Shown here: piece by piece, positions 44,051 to 52,311 of the stretch
Numbering within the stretch: the first letter of the stretch is position 1
How the letters are laid out: each line of letters opens with the position of its first letter
Assembly (NCBI RefSeq): GCF_004125825.1
Contig: NZ_QQWI01000008.1
Location: forward strand, 1 to 64,000
Origin: Fusibacter sp. A1
GTDB lineage: Bacteria > Bacillota > Clostridia > Peptostreptococcales > Acidaminobacteraceae
Direction of reading: 5' to 3'
Length of the DNA stretch: 64,000 nucleotides
The notes under the pieces: model-generated
Told to the model about the DNA's origin: nothing
The model's input: only the letters and a program-made list of their open reading frames with translations
The model's database searches: none
Position numbers and translations under genes: made by a program

Positions 44051-44258
44051 AAAGGACTTCAAGTTAATGAAGTCCTTTCATCCTGAAGACATAGTCTTCA
44101 GGATGGCAGGCTGTAGAGAAAGTTCAAGTTCAAGGAAAAAGAAAACCCTGCGGGCGCAGCGTATACAGACATACGTAAGCGTGCAGGGTTTTTGAATTGA
44201 CGCAGAAATTGGACTTTGTCTACGGCCTGAAAGGACTTCAAATTAATGAAGTCCTTTT
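44051..44258. repeat. Intergenic element of nested inverted repeats
   Basis: Near-identical hairpins bound the element: AAAGGACTTCA/TGAAGTCCTTT at 44051-44078 and 44230-44257. Inside lie a 12-bp perfect hairpin (44079-44105), a long-range pairing of 44107-44123 with 44213-44229 (15 of 17 bases), a hairpin AAAACCCTGC/GCAGGGTTTT (44142-44151 and 44183-44192) and a small CGTAT/ATACG stem within its loop. It is non-coding. It looks like a mobile or repeated structured element (REP/BIME or MITE-like) rather than only a terminator for the 71-aa gene. Confidence 0.7.
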
Positions 44259-44268
44259 AGTGATGAAA

Positions 44269-44484
44269 CTAGCGTTCCCATGGTAGTTTACCACCATTTT
44301 TTTTGATATTCATAAAACCGATCCAAGACATTGCTGATGTTGCAATCGTTACGACTGCACAGATGCTTACTAGCGTGAAAATCCCTTTTGAATGCTTTCC
44401 ATGACAGCAGGCCTTTTTCGTAGCTTTGGGGTGAAACTCTTTCACGTACTTTGGTATTTTTTTACCTGTTTTTTTATTGTTCAT
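44269..44484 (-). CDS. Small basic protein with one membrane helix
   Basis: The 71-aa protein has a basic N-terminus with a Cys/His patch (KKACCHGKHSK, about residues 23-33), one membrane helix (about 35-58) and a basic end. I do not recognise it; the Cys and His residues could bind metal but no family is named. The ATG at 44484 follows AAGGAGTTGCT. It lies between the nested-palindrome element and the metallopeptidase gene. Confidence 0.5.
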   Translation of the reverse strand: MNNKKTGKKIPKYVKEFHPKATKKACCHGKHSKGIFTLVSICAVVTIATSAMSWIGFMNIKKNGGKLPWER

Positions 44485-44553
44485 AGCAACTCCTTAAATT
44501 GTAATTAGCATGTTAGACCTGTACTATACCTACCCATAAATCTCAAATTATAA

Positions 44554-45264
44554 CTAATTCATCAGAATTGCACCATAAATGCTCAACCATTTATGGCGTG
44601 AGTGATAATCAGGGTAGCTAGACTCAACCAGCTGCCAGAATTCACTTGAATGATTCAAATGTTTTAAATGACACAGTTCATGAACGATGATCGCATCGAT
44701 CACTTCAATCGGCGCTTTGATCAGTCTCCAGTTCAAGTTGATGTTTCTTTTTGACGAGCAGCTTCCCCATCTGGTTTTCTGATCCTTAATGAAGATTCGA
44801 TTCGGTCTTAAATCAAGCCTATCGCTATAATGATCGACTTGTTCCTTCAGTTTCAATTTTGCCATGTCCTTATACCACTGTATGAGAACTTGATCGATAT
44901 AAGCGCGTTCAACACTCGGTGCGGTGATTTCAAGAACACTTTCTCTCCTCACTACGCTTGCATGATTTTTACCCTTGTCTTCTTTGGTGACCAGAGACAA
45001 TACGTTGCCTAAAAACAGCACTTGACGCTCGGGGTCGCTTATCAGGGTATTTCTTTTATTATGATTTAGCTTCATTTTGATTCTATGCTTATCAATCCAG
45101 TCCCTTTTTTCATTGATCAAGTCGAACAAGCTCTTTTCACTGGTATGAAAAGGGGTTCTCACCTCAACCACATCCTGCGAAATCAATCGAAGTTCTGTCG
45201 ACTTTCTGTTTGAATAGTGCACATTGACTTTAAAAGGTAGATGGTCCAATCTATGATGTTTCAC
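44554..45264 (-). CDS. YgjP/M48-type zinc metallopeptidase (DUF45)
   Basis: The 236-aa protein has the zinc motif VHELCHLKHLNHSSEFW (HExxH with downstream Glu context), and the conserved RWGSCSSKRNINLNWRLIKAP and KDMAKLKLKEQVDHYSDRL. This is the YgjP/DUF45 family. Members carry the zinc-peptidase signature, though YgjP itself has been reported as a UTP-related enzyme, so the substrate is open. The start is a GTG at 45264 after GGAGAGTAGACAGAA. Confidence 0.8.
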   Translation of the reverse strand: MKHHRLDHLPFKVNVHYSNRKSTELRLISQDVVEVRTPFHTSEKSLFDLINEKRDWIDKHRIKMKLNHNKRNTLISDPERQVLFLGNVLSLVTKEDKGKNHASVVRRESVLEITAPSVERAYIDQVLIQWYKDMAKLKLKEQVDHYSDRLDLRPNRIFIKDQKTRWGSCSSKRNINLNWRLIKAPIEVIDAIIVHELCHLKHLNHSSEFWQLVESSYPDYHSRHKWLSIYGAILMN

Positions 45265-45299
45265 TTCTGTCTACTCTCCATTTCCTGCAACACTAAAAA

Positions 45300-45932
45300 T
45301 CATAGCTCGATGCCTTTCGATTTCAAGGCTCTTTTGACCCTTGCCAGCTGACTCTTGTTTAAATGCTCTAAACGGTCTGAAACGATCTTCACGATAGCGT
45401 CTTTGTTATCCTCATTTAGAATCACCATATAATCCTCCACCCGCTTTCCAAAATCGATAGGTCTGCAAGCTTCTAGGTACTTGATCAGTACAGGATATAA
45501 TTTATCGTAATAGGACGTCTTGACCTCACAAAGCGCAAGCAAGATCTTAATGCCTGTTACATGCGTAATTAAAGTACCAGTTTCTGTCAAATGGAGTATC
45601 TTGTCGATATGGGCATACACTTTTTCATGTTCGATTTTTGCGACATTCCAGATGGCGATCATCGCCCCCCAGACCATACGGTTGTTCTTGCTAGTCAATA
45701 GCTTAAGATACTGGTCGATATAGTTTGAGGACAATTGCGGATTGATATAGCCTGCCTCATACAATACTTTTAAGCAATCGCTGGCGATCGATTTATTCTT
45801 ATCGAACAGATAGCTGGCGATCTCATCCATCCCCGCCACGTCATTTGCAATGGCCAAACCTTTTGCAAGCTCTTGGTTTGGCACTTCACTTCGTATGCCC
45901 TTTAAATAAGAAATCTGTTCAATATACGACAT
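45300..45932 (-). CDS. HEAT-like repeat protein, unknown function
   Basis: The 210-aa protein is all helical. Helix pairs such as NDVAGMDEIASYLFDKNKSIASDCLKVLYEAG and KNNRMVWGAMIAIWNVAKIE repeat at about 40 residues, as in HEAT/ARM-type scaffolds. It ends with a basic SQLARVKRALKSKGIEL. No enzymatic motif is visible and the partner is unknown. It lies 36 bases upstream of the metallopeptidase gene, possibly in the same unit. Confidence 0.6.
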   Translation of the reverse strand: MSYIEQISYLKGIRSEVPNQELAKGLAIANDVAGMDEIASYLFDKNKSIASDCLKVLYEAGYINPQLSSNYIDQYLKLLTSKNNRMVWGAMIAIWNVAKIEHEKVYAHIDKILHLTETGTLITHVTGIKILLALCEVKTSYYDKLYPVLIKYLEACRPIDFGKRVEDYMVILNEDNKDAIVKIVSDRLEHLNKSQLARVKRALKSKGIEL

Positions 45933-45992
45933 AGGTCCTCCTTCATAGCTATCAACTTACAACTACAATTATACCCCATTAACGCATCAAAA

Positions 45993-46024
45993 ACAAAAAA
46001 AACAAGGCGAACCGGTCGCCTTGT
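45993..46024 (-). terminator. Terminator after the small secreted protein gene
   Basis: AAGGCGA/TCGCCTT forms the stem around CCGG-type loop, and the minus strand continues with eight Ts after TTG. Confidence 0.85.
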
Positions 46025-46043
46025 CCATCCCTAATACAGGATA

Positions 46044-46508
46044 TCAGTTTCTTCCTCTTCTATTGCCATTTCCTTTTCCAGCTCCTTGCCCACCGGCACC
46101 GGATCCGTCCTGTAATCTTTGACCGTTACCCTGACCGTTCATCATTTTCTGACCTAGGTTAAACTGGTCTCTCAAGATATGAGTTTGTGTTCCATCACAT
46201 GCTGCAAGTGCTGCCAAAATCTCGTCCGCTTCCGCTTGAGTCAACTCATCCTTTGCAACAAGCTCTGCTATCCACAACTCTTTTGCACCAAAAGCCGCAT
46301 CCTTAAAGGCTTCATAGACATCGTACTTTTCTGCGAGTTCACCAAAGGTCAGACCGGACTCCAATTTTAAGTCATAGGCCTCATCCTCTGAAACATCGAT
46401 TAGATCCGCAAAGATAGAAGCTGGTCCAAATACACCGTCTGCAAATGAGAATACCATCATGCCCATCACCATCATACCTACTAGTGTTACTGCTAAGATT
46501 TTTTTCAT
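46044..46508 (-). CDS. Small secreted protein with Gly/Asn/Gln-rich C-terminus
   Basis: The 154-aa precursor has a classic signal peptide (MKKILAVTLVGMMVMGMMVFSFADG, cleavage near residue 23). The mature part has an acidic helical middle (about 30-110) with LTFGELAEKYDVYEAFKDAAFGAKELWIAELVAKDELTQAEADEILAAL, similar in style to the DUF2680 group, then a low-complexity tail of Gly, Gln, Asn and Arg (QGNGQRLQDGSGAGGQGAGK). The function is unknown; calcium- or surface-associated roles have been guessed for relatives. The ATG at 46508 follows AAAGGAGAAAGAAC. Confidence 0.65.
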   Translation of the reverse strand: MKKILAVTLVGMMVMGMMVFSFADGVFGPASIFADLIDVSEDEAYDLKLESGLTFGELAEKYDVYEAFKDAAFGAKELWIAELVAKDELTQAEADEILAALAACDGTQTHILRDQFNLGQKMMNGQGNGQRLQDGSGAGGQGAGKGNGNRRGRN

Positions 46509-46595
46509 GTTCTTTCTCCTTTCAATATAAGCATTGTTTGTATAGTCTTATACTACGCTGCTTATGTGACAGAAGTGTGGCAGTTTAATGTAAGT

Positions 46596-47258
46596 TCACC
46601 ACTTTCGTCCGATCAGGAACGAATCAAGAACCTTATTTGTTTTTTTCTTTTCCTTAATAGGGGTAATACTGATCGTGTCCCACAACCTATCGTAAAGGGT
46701 GGTTCTAATCTGGGCGATATTCAGCTTCTTATAGAGGCTTGAAATGGTAATCAGCCCTTCTATCGTCGCAAGTATTTCAATTGCTGCTTTTTCCACTTCA
46801 AGCGCCAGCTCGATTTCGCCAAGATTCACACCACGGTTGAGTATGTTGATGATGATCGCGATAAGAGAATCATAATACGCCGTGATTTCTTCAGCAATAT
46901 GGTCAAATCGATTTGCAGAAAGTTGAAAAATGGCACTTATATTGGTCGATCCGTTCAAATCGCTACCGATAAGAGCGGATAAGTTCTGATTGCAGTCCAA
47001 AATCGACTCAAAAAAACCCTGCAACTGAACTTTGCAAGGATCGTGGTCGATCACATGCCGGTTTATCGTGGACAATACCTCATCTATAATAAGATGCACG
47101 CCATGAGCGAGCAGGTCTTCTTTTGACTTGTAATGATAGTAGATAGATGGTTTTTTAATTCCGACTTCATTTGCTATTTGCTCTAACGAAGTATACTCGT
47201 AACCTTGAGTAATGAAATACTTCAGTGAAACCCTGCATATTTTATCTTTAGTTGTCAT
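46596..47258 (-). CDS. TetR-family transcriptional regulator
   Basis: The 220-aa protein has the N-terminal TetR helix-turn-helix: YTSLEQIANEVGIKKPSIYYHYKSKEDLL (about residues 21-49), then a helical ligand/dimer domain of about 150 residues with a basic end. It is divergent from an OPT peptide transporter gene, and an 18-bp palindrome in the shared region covers the transporter -10 box. It is therefore the likely repressor of that transporter. The start at 47258 follows CGGAGGTAGGT. Confidence 0.85.
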   Translation of the reverse strand: MTTKDKICRVSLKYFITQGYEYTSLEQIANEVGIKKPSIYYHYKSKEDLLAHGVHLIIDEVLSTINRHVIDHDPCKVQLQGFFESILDCNQNLSALIGSDLNGSTNISAIFQLSANRFDHIAEEITAYYDSLIAIIINILNRGVNLGEIELALEVEKAAIEILATIEGLITISSLYKKLNIAQIRTTLYDRLWDTISITPIKEKKKTNKVLDSFLIGRKW

Positions 47259-47314
47259 ACCTACCTCCGTTAGGTTATTATAACGCGCGTATAAAATTAT
47301 GTAAAGTTTCGCTC

Positions 47315-47342
47315 TTGTGATTTTCGGGTTTTACATTATAAT
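47315..47342 (+). promoter_or_regulatory. Promoter of the first OPT gene, overlapped by a palindrome
   Basis: TTGTGA (47315-47320) and TATAAT (47337-47342) are 16 bases apart. The palindrome TTTACATTATAATGTAAA (47330-47347, perfect, 18 bp) covers the -10 box, as expected for a repressor site of the divergent TetR protein. Confidence 0.65.
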
Positions 47343-47364
47343 GTAAATTGCGAGGTATATACAG

Positions 47365-49242
47365 ATGAAGAATAACACACAATACAAACCATACATAGCT
47401 GCAAACACGGTACTTCCAGAACTGACAATCACATCCATCGTTATGGGTATTATACTGGCCATCATTTTTGGCGCTGTAAACGCCTACCTAGGACTAAAGG
47501 TTGGTATGACCATATCCGCATCCATTCCTGCCGCAGTCGTATCGATGAGTCTTACACGCTTTTTAATGAAAAGGGATTCGATCTTAGAAAACAACATGGT
47601 CCAGACCATCGGGTCTGCCGGCGAGTCACTCGCCGCAGGATCCATATTCACCATTCCTGCGATTTTTATCTGGACATCCAAATCTGGACTTGAAGCCCCT
47701 ACGCTTGCGACACTCACTGCTATCGCAGTGGTTGGCGGGCTACTGGGCGTGCTGTTTATGATTCCACTCAGGCGGGCACTGATTGTAAAGGAACACGGAG
47801 TGCTTCCTTACCCCGAAGGGTCTGCCTGCGCAGATGTGCTTTTAGCCGGCGAGACAAAAGGACAAGAAGCGAAAGCAACCTTTACAGGCATGTTTATCGG
47901 TGCAGTGTACAAGTTCTTAACCGATGGCATCCACCTGTTCGCCTCTAGACTTGCCATTACACTACCAAAACCCTATCCTGCTACCATCGGTGGTGAATTT
48001 TTACCTGCTATTGTAGGCGTAGGCTTTATCATAGGTAAACGAACAGCAGGTCTTATCCTATCAGGTTCCTTGCTCGGTTGGCTGGTATTCATCCCATTAA
48101 TCGATGCGGTAGGCTTTGAGTTTACGACATTTAGTATGGCAAGCAGCTCCGTGCTTAACCCTGAGTGGATTTGGAATCAAAATATACGATATATCGGTGT
48201 CGGAGCAGTCGCCTTCGGAGGCGCGCTTTCACTGATCAGTTCACTGCCCCTTATCTACAGGACAATCGTAGACACCATAAAGGACTATAAACTGAGCGGG
48301 ACCCATTCGATGATCAGAACCGAAAAGGATTTGCCCATCACCTCGGTACTTCTTGGCATCCTAATTCTGTTTCTTGCCATGGTGACACTTCCTATTCTAA
48401 AGTTGAATATTCTTAGTGCGATCATCGTGATCATACTTGGTTATTTCTTTGCTACTATTTCATCCAGAATAGTTGGTCTTGTGGGCAGCTCCTCCAATCC
48501 GATCTCTGGTATGACAATGGCTACACTTATCTTTACTGGTAGCATCTTTAAGCTTTTTAACGATGTCGATAACGACATGATCATGTCCCTATTTATCGTC
48601 GGATCCATCATCTGCATCATCATCGCCATGGCCGGGGATACGTCTCAGGACTTGAAAACAGGATTTATCGTAGGAGCCACTCCCATCAAGCAGCAAATCG
48701 GAGAGATGATCGGCGTTATCGCATCTGCAAGCGCCCTTGGCTTCGTGTTACTTCTCTTTCATTCGGCATGGGGATTCGGCACACCAGAACTCCCTGCTCC
48801 TCAGGCCACACTTATCGAACTGGTCGTCGAAGGAATGATGAACGGCAATCTGCCATGGACTCTGATACTTGTCGGTGTCGGTGTCGGAATCATCTTGGTG
48901 GTACTGGATATACCGGTCTTACCCGTAGCGATCGGCCTATACCTTCCAATACATTTATCAACCGTCATGTTTCTGGGTGGACTTTTAAGAAACTGGATCG
49001 AAGAAGGATCCTTTGACTGGGACAACCATAAGCGTAAGCTAAAGCTCGATTCCGGCATCTTGTTCTCATCAGGTCTGATCGCCGGCGAAGGCGTCATCGG
49101 AATACTGTTCGCAAGTCTTTCCGCTGTAGGCATAAATTTATCCTTGGGAATCGACCTTGGTTTTATGGGAACCTTAAGTATTTTTAGTTTACTCTTCTAT
49201 TCTCTGATGAAATTTTCTGTTATGTACAACCCCAATAAGTAA
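47365..49242 (+). CDS. OPT-family oligopeptide transporter (first copy)
   Basis: Membrane transporter of the OPT group, taking up small peptides (or metal chelates) with protons. The 625-aa protein has about 14 to 16 spans and the family blocks GLKVGMTISASIPAAVVSM (about residues 40-58), NNMVQTIGSAGESLAAG, KEHGVLPYPEGSACADVLLAG and GDTSQDLKTGFIVGATP. It is closely similar to the next gene. The ATG at 47365 follows GCGAGGTATATACAG. The gene diverges from the TetR gene and has its own terminator. Confidence 0.9.
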   Translation: MKNNTQYKPYIAANTVLPELTITSIVMGIILAIIFGAVNAYLGLKVGMTISASIPAAVVSMSLTRFLMKRDSILENNMVQTIGSAGESLAAGSIFTIPAIFIWTSKSGLEAPTLATLTAIAVVGGLLGVLFMIPLRRALIVKEHGVLPYPEGSACADVLLAGETKGQEAKATFTGMFIGAVYKFLTDGIHLFASRLAITLPKPYPATIGGEFLPAIVGVGFIIGKRTAGLILSGSLLGWLVFIPLIDAVGFEFTTFSMASSSVLNPEWIWNQNIRYIGVGAVAFGGALSLISSLPLIYRTIVDTIKDYKLSGTHSMIRTEKDLPITSVLLGILILFLAMVTLPILKLNILSAIIVIILGYFFATISSRIVGLVGSSSNPISGMTMATLIFTGSIFKLFNDVDNDMIMSLFIVGSIICIIIAMAGDTSQDLKTGFIVGATPIKQQIGEMIGVIASASALGFVLLLFHSAWGFGTPELPAPQATLIELVVEGMMNGNLPWTLILVGVGVGIILVVLDIPVLPVAIGLYLPIHLSTVMFLGGLLRNWIEEGSFDWDNHKRKLKLDSGILFSSGLIAGEGVIGILFASLSAVGINLSLGIDLGFMGTLSIFSLLFYSLMKFSVMYNPNK

Positions 49243-49246
49243 CCTG

Positions 49247-49279
49247 TAGCCGAAGCATAAGAGCTTCGGCTATTTTTTT
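49247..49279 (+). terminator. Terminator of the first OPT gene
   Basis: TAGCCGAAGC/GCTTCGGCTA forms a perfect 10-bp stem around ATAAGA, followed by seven Ts. Confidence 0.92.
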
Positions 49280-49657
49280 AACGCAAAAAAAAAAATATGA
49301 AATGAATATATATACACTTAAAATGTATAATACGCATATTTCGACACTTGTTACACCATGTTAACAAAAACATCCGTACCGATTACTCAATTTTTTTGCA
49401 ATAAACATGCATATGGACCGTCAAAGCACTTATTTCAACTGTCTACCATTTGGTAGGCACGGCAAAGTTAAATGCACCTACCGATGTTAGGTGACTACCT
49501 ACCCCTTATATCTATGATATGAAAACGTTTTTCCGTAAGTTGAGGCCTCTTGTTTTCTGTTTGTATTCTTATTATAATCATGCATGTAGAAGATCTTCTC
49601 CTGAATGTGCGCACATTAGTGGTTTTATTCAATACTAATTATGAGGGGGAACACTTC
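49280..49657 (+). promoter_or_regulatory. Long leader of the second OPT gene with hairpins and a cre-like site
   Basis: This 378-base gap holds CTACC/GGTAG (49443-49447 and 49452-49456) and CACCTA/TAGGTG (49475-49480 and 49488-49493), with GGTAGG at 49452-49457 able to pair instead with CCTACC at 49498-49503. A CcpA cre-like site (TGAAAACGTTTTTC, 49520-49533; 12 of 14 on the other strand) follows. The layout could be a regulated leader RNA or an operator cluster. No riboswitch class is recognised. The ribosome site is GAGGGGG at 49643-49649. Confidence 0.4.
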
Positions 49658-51571
49658 ATGTCAAATCAAAATGACACTCAAGCGTTTAAGCCGTATATCT
49701 CGGCTGATCGTATTATGCCTGAATTCACACTTACATCGATCCTACTTGGTATTATCCTTGCCGTCGTATTCGGTGCTGCTAATGCCTACCTTGGTTTAAA
49801 AGTAGGAATGACAATTTCAGCTTCTATTCCAGCTGCAGTTATCTCAATGGGTGTTATCCGCGTAATACTAAGAAAAGAATCAATCCTTGAAAACAACATG
49901 GTACAAACCATCGGTTCTGCCGGTGAATCACTAGCTGCTGGTGCGATCTTCACACTACCGGCCTTATACATCTGGTCAACTGAATGGGGATTAGGTGCAC
50001 CAAGTCTACTTACTATAACTGCAATCGCACTTTGTGGTGGTCTACTTGGCGTATTCTTCATGGTTCCACTTCGTAAAGCTCTGATCGTAAAAGAGCATGG
50101 CGTGCTTCCATACCCGGAAGGTACTGCTTGTGCCGAAGTACTACTTGCCGGTGAAGAAGGTGGCTCTAAGGCGAAACTTACTTTCACAGGTCTTGGAATC
50201 GGTGCGATCTACAAATTCTTTACAGATGGATTCAAATTGTTCCCAAGTGAAATCGAAACAGCAATCCCTGGTTACCAAGGTGCTGCGATCGGTGCAGATG
50301 TATTACCTGCTCTATTAGGTGTTGGTTTCATCATCGGACCAAAAATTTCTGCTTACATGCTTGGTGGTGCCGTAATCGGTTGGTTCGGTTTTATTCCACT
50401 AATCGCCAATATCGGTTCAATGGGCGAAGTCATCATGTATCCTGCATCAGTGCCAATCAGCGAACTAGGCTACTGGGGTATCTGGAACTACTACATCAGA
50501 TATGTCGGTGCTGGCGCTGTAGCATTTGGTGGTGTTTACAGCCTTGTAAAATCACTGCCTTTGATTGTACAAACATTTAAAGATGCGATGAAAGATTACT
50601 CAGGCGGTATCGGCAGCATCTCAAGCCTTAGAACTGACAAAGACATGTCGATGAAAGTCGTACTGATCGGTTCACTAACTGTTATTCTTGCAATGGCGAT
50701 GTTACCGATTATCCCGGTTGGCATCATCGGAGCACTTATGATCGCAGTCTTAGGATTCTTCTTTGCAACTGTATCATCAAGAATCGTCGGTCTTGTAGGT
50801 TCATCGTCAAATCCAGTTTCTGGTATGACAATCGCAACACTGATCATCACAGCAATCATCTTCAAAACAACTGGTAATGACGGTCAAGCAGGCATGATAG
50901 CGACACTTACGGTTGGCGCAATCATCTGTATCATCGCTGCAATGGCCGGTGATACGTCACAGGATTTAAAAACAGGTTTCTTAGTAGGCGCGACACCAAG
51001 AAAACAACAGTACGGTGAAATTATCGGTGCGGTTGCTGCAGCACTTGCTATCGGTGGCGTTTTAACACTGCTAAACAACGCATGGGGATTCGGCTCTGCA
51101 GAACTTCCAGCACCTCAGGCAACACTTATGAGACTTGTTATCGAAGGCGTTATGGGCGGAAACTTGCCATGGTCACTAGTATTCACTGGTATCGGCATGG
51201 GTATCGCCATCGAACTTTTGGGTCTTCCTGTACTTCCAATAGCAATCGGCCTTTACTTGCCAATCCACCTTTCTACACCTATCATGGTTGGTGGTTTACT
51301 ACGTGGGGTACTTGATAAACGTCTTACAAACAAGATATACAACGAAATCAACATCAAAGACAAAATCGAATCCGGTATCTTATACGCATCCGGCTTAATC
51401 GCTGGAGAAGGTCTGATCGGTATTCTACTTGCGGTATTCGCAGTGGCAAACATCAATCTAAACCTTGGAATCGACTTAGGTCAAATAGGAGCACTAGTAT
51501 TCTTTGGTCTACTGACATTTACACTTTACAAAGCGTCAATCGGTAAAAAGAATTTACTGGACAAAAAATAA
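49658..51571 (+). CDS. OPT-family oligopeptide transporter (second copy)
   Basis: The protein (637 aa from this start) has the same blocks as the previous copy, GLKVGMTISASIPAAVISM, NNMVQTIGSAGESLAAGAI, KEHGVLPYPEGTACAEVLLAGE and GDTSQDLKTGFLVGATP, over about 15 spans. I chose the ATG at 49658 after GAGGGGGAACACTTC, since the frame opening at 49550 has no ribosome site. It heads a unit with the PqqD-like gene, a small unknown gene and the dipeptidase, which supports import of peptides that PepD then splits. Confidence 0.9.
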   Translation: MSNQNDTQAFKPYISADRIMPEFTLTSILLGIILAVVFGAANAYLGLKVGMTISASIPAAVISMGVIRVILRKESILENNMVQTIGSAGESLAAGAIFTLPALYIWSTEWGLGAPSLLTITAIALCGGLLGVFFMVPLRKALIVKEHGVLPYPEGTACAEVLLAGEEGGSKAKLTFTGLGIGAIYKFFTDGFKLFPSEIETAIPGYQGAAIGADVLPALLGVGFIIGPKISAYMLGGAVIGWFGFIPLIANIGSMGEVIMYPASVPISELGYWGIWNYYIRYVGAGAVAFGGVYSLVKSLPLIVQTFKDAMKDYSGGIGSISSLRTDKDMSMKVVLIGSLTVILAMAMLPIIPVGIIGALMIAVLGFFFATVSSRIVGLVGSSSNPVSGMTIATLIITAIIFKTTGNDGQAGMIATLTVGAIICIIAAMAGDTSQDLKTGFLVGATPRKQQYGEIIGAVAAALAIGGVLTLLNNAWGFGSAELPAPQATLMRLVIEGVMGGNLPWSLVFTGIGMGIAIELLGLPVLPIAIGLYLPIHLSTPIMVGGLLRGVLDKRLTNKIYNEINIKDKIESGILYASGLIAGEGLIGILLAVFAVANINLNLGIDLGQIGALVFFGLLTFTLYKASIGKKNLLDKK

Positions 51572-51625
51572 GAGGATGATATGGGGGAACAAGCTTCCCC
51601 CCTTATCTCTAAAGCGAGGAATAAC

Positions 51626-51961
51626 ATGGCTAAAAAACAAGCTAACTTTTTAGATTTGGTACCTAAAAAAATCAGTAGTGTCCAGTGGATCGTTTTGGAC
51701 AATGGTTGTATTCAGATTCAGATACCTAGAATGTCTTGGCTGGATAAGGCAGTCAGGTTATTTGCAAGAACACCTGAAGTCATGAAGATCGACTTGGACG
51801 AATACGGAAGTTTTATTTGGAAATCCATCGATGGAACAAAAACCACACACGAACTATGCGAAGAGCTGAATAATGCGTTTGGCGCGGATATCGAACCCTT
51901 ATACGAGCGATTCGGTGCCTATGTCAACATACTCAAAAACAACAACTTCATCAAGATATAG
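51626..51961 (+). CDS. PqqD-like peptide-chaperone-type protein
   Basis: The 111-aa protein has the PqqD/RRE-like fold pattern: KIDLDEYGSFIWKSIDGTKTTHELCEELNNAFG (about residues 55-87) and a helical end. PqqD domains bind leader peptides in RiPP pathways; here no radical SAM or precursor gene is seen nearby, so the partner is unknown. I chose the ATG at 51626 behind GCGAGGAATAAC over an upstream opening at 51581, which would start inside the OPT spacer. Confidence 0.6.
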   Translation: MAKKQANFLDLVPKKISSVQWIVLDNGCIQIQIPRMSWLDKAVRLFARTPEVMKIDLDEYGSFIWKSIDGTKTTHELCEELNNAFGADIEPLYERFGAYVNILKNNNFIKI

Positions 51962-51970
51962 GAGAGACTC

Positions 51971-52309
51971 ATGCAAATCGTCTTTGAAATACTCCTTTTG
52001 GCAGTCACCCTCACCTTTTTAATGGCTTGGGGAACAATCAAGAAACAGCGTAAACACGATGAACTTATCCATCAACTCTTATACAAATGCGAAAAAAAGG
52101 TGCTAAAAGCCTTTGAACATAAAGATCAGCTCTCACTAACCGAAATTGAAATGATGATTGAAGGTACCAAAGCCTCTCTGTTTTGGTCAAAAGACAAAGT
52201 AGAGATCACAGATGCGAGGCTCATGAGCGGTCAAATCATCAAGACCCTTGTCGACAAGAAAATTTTAACGCAAATCAGTAAAAACAAGTTCACATTGATT
52301 AAGGAGTAA
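51971..52309 (+). CDS. Small protein with N-terminal membrane anchor, unknown
   Basis: The 112-aa protein starts with a membrane helix (about residues 3-20) followed by a basic, helical cytoplasmic part with KKVLKAFEHKDQLSLTEIEMMIEG and a final helix. I do not recognise it. It lies 9 bases after the PqqD-like gene and 2 bases before the dipeptidase gene, so it is co-transcribed with both. The ATG at 51971 follows ATAGGAGAGACTC. It could be an accessory or scaffold for the peptide-use unit; this is inference. Confidence 0.6.
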   Translation: MQIVFEILLLAVTLTFLMAWGTIKKQRKHDELIHQLLYKCEKKVLKAFEHKDQLSLTEIEMMIEGTKASLFWSKDKVEITDARLMSGQIIKTLVDKKILTQISKNKFTLIKE

Positions 52310-52311
52310 CC

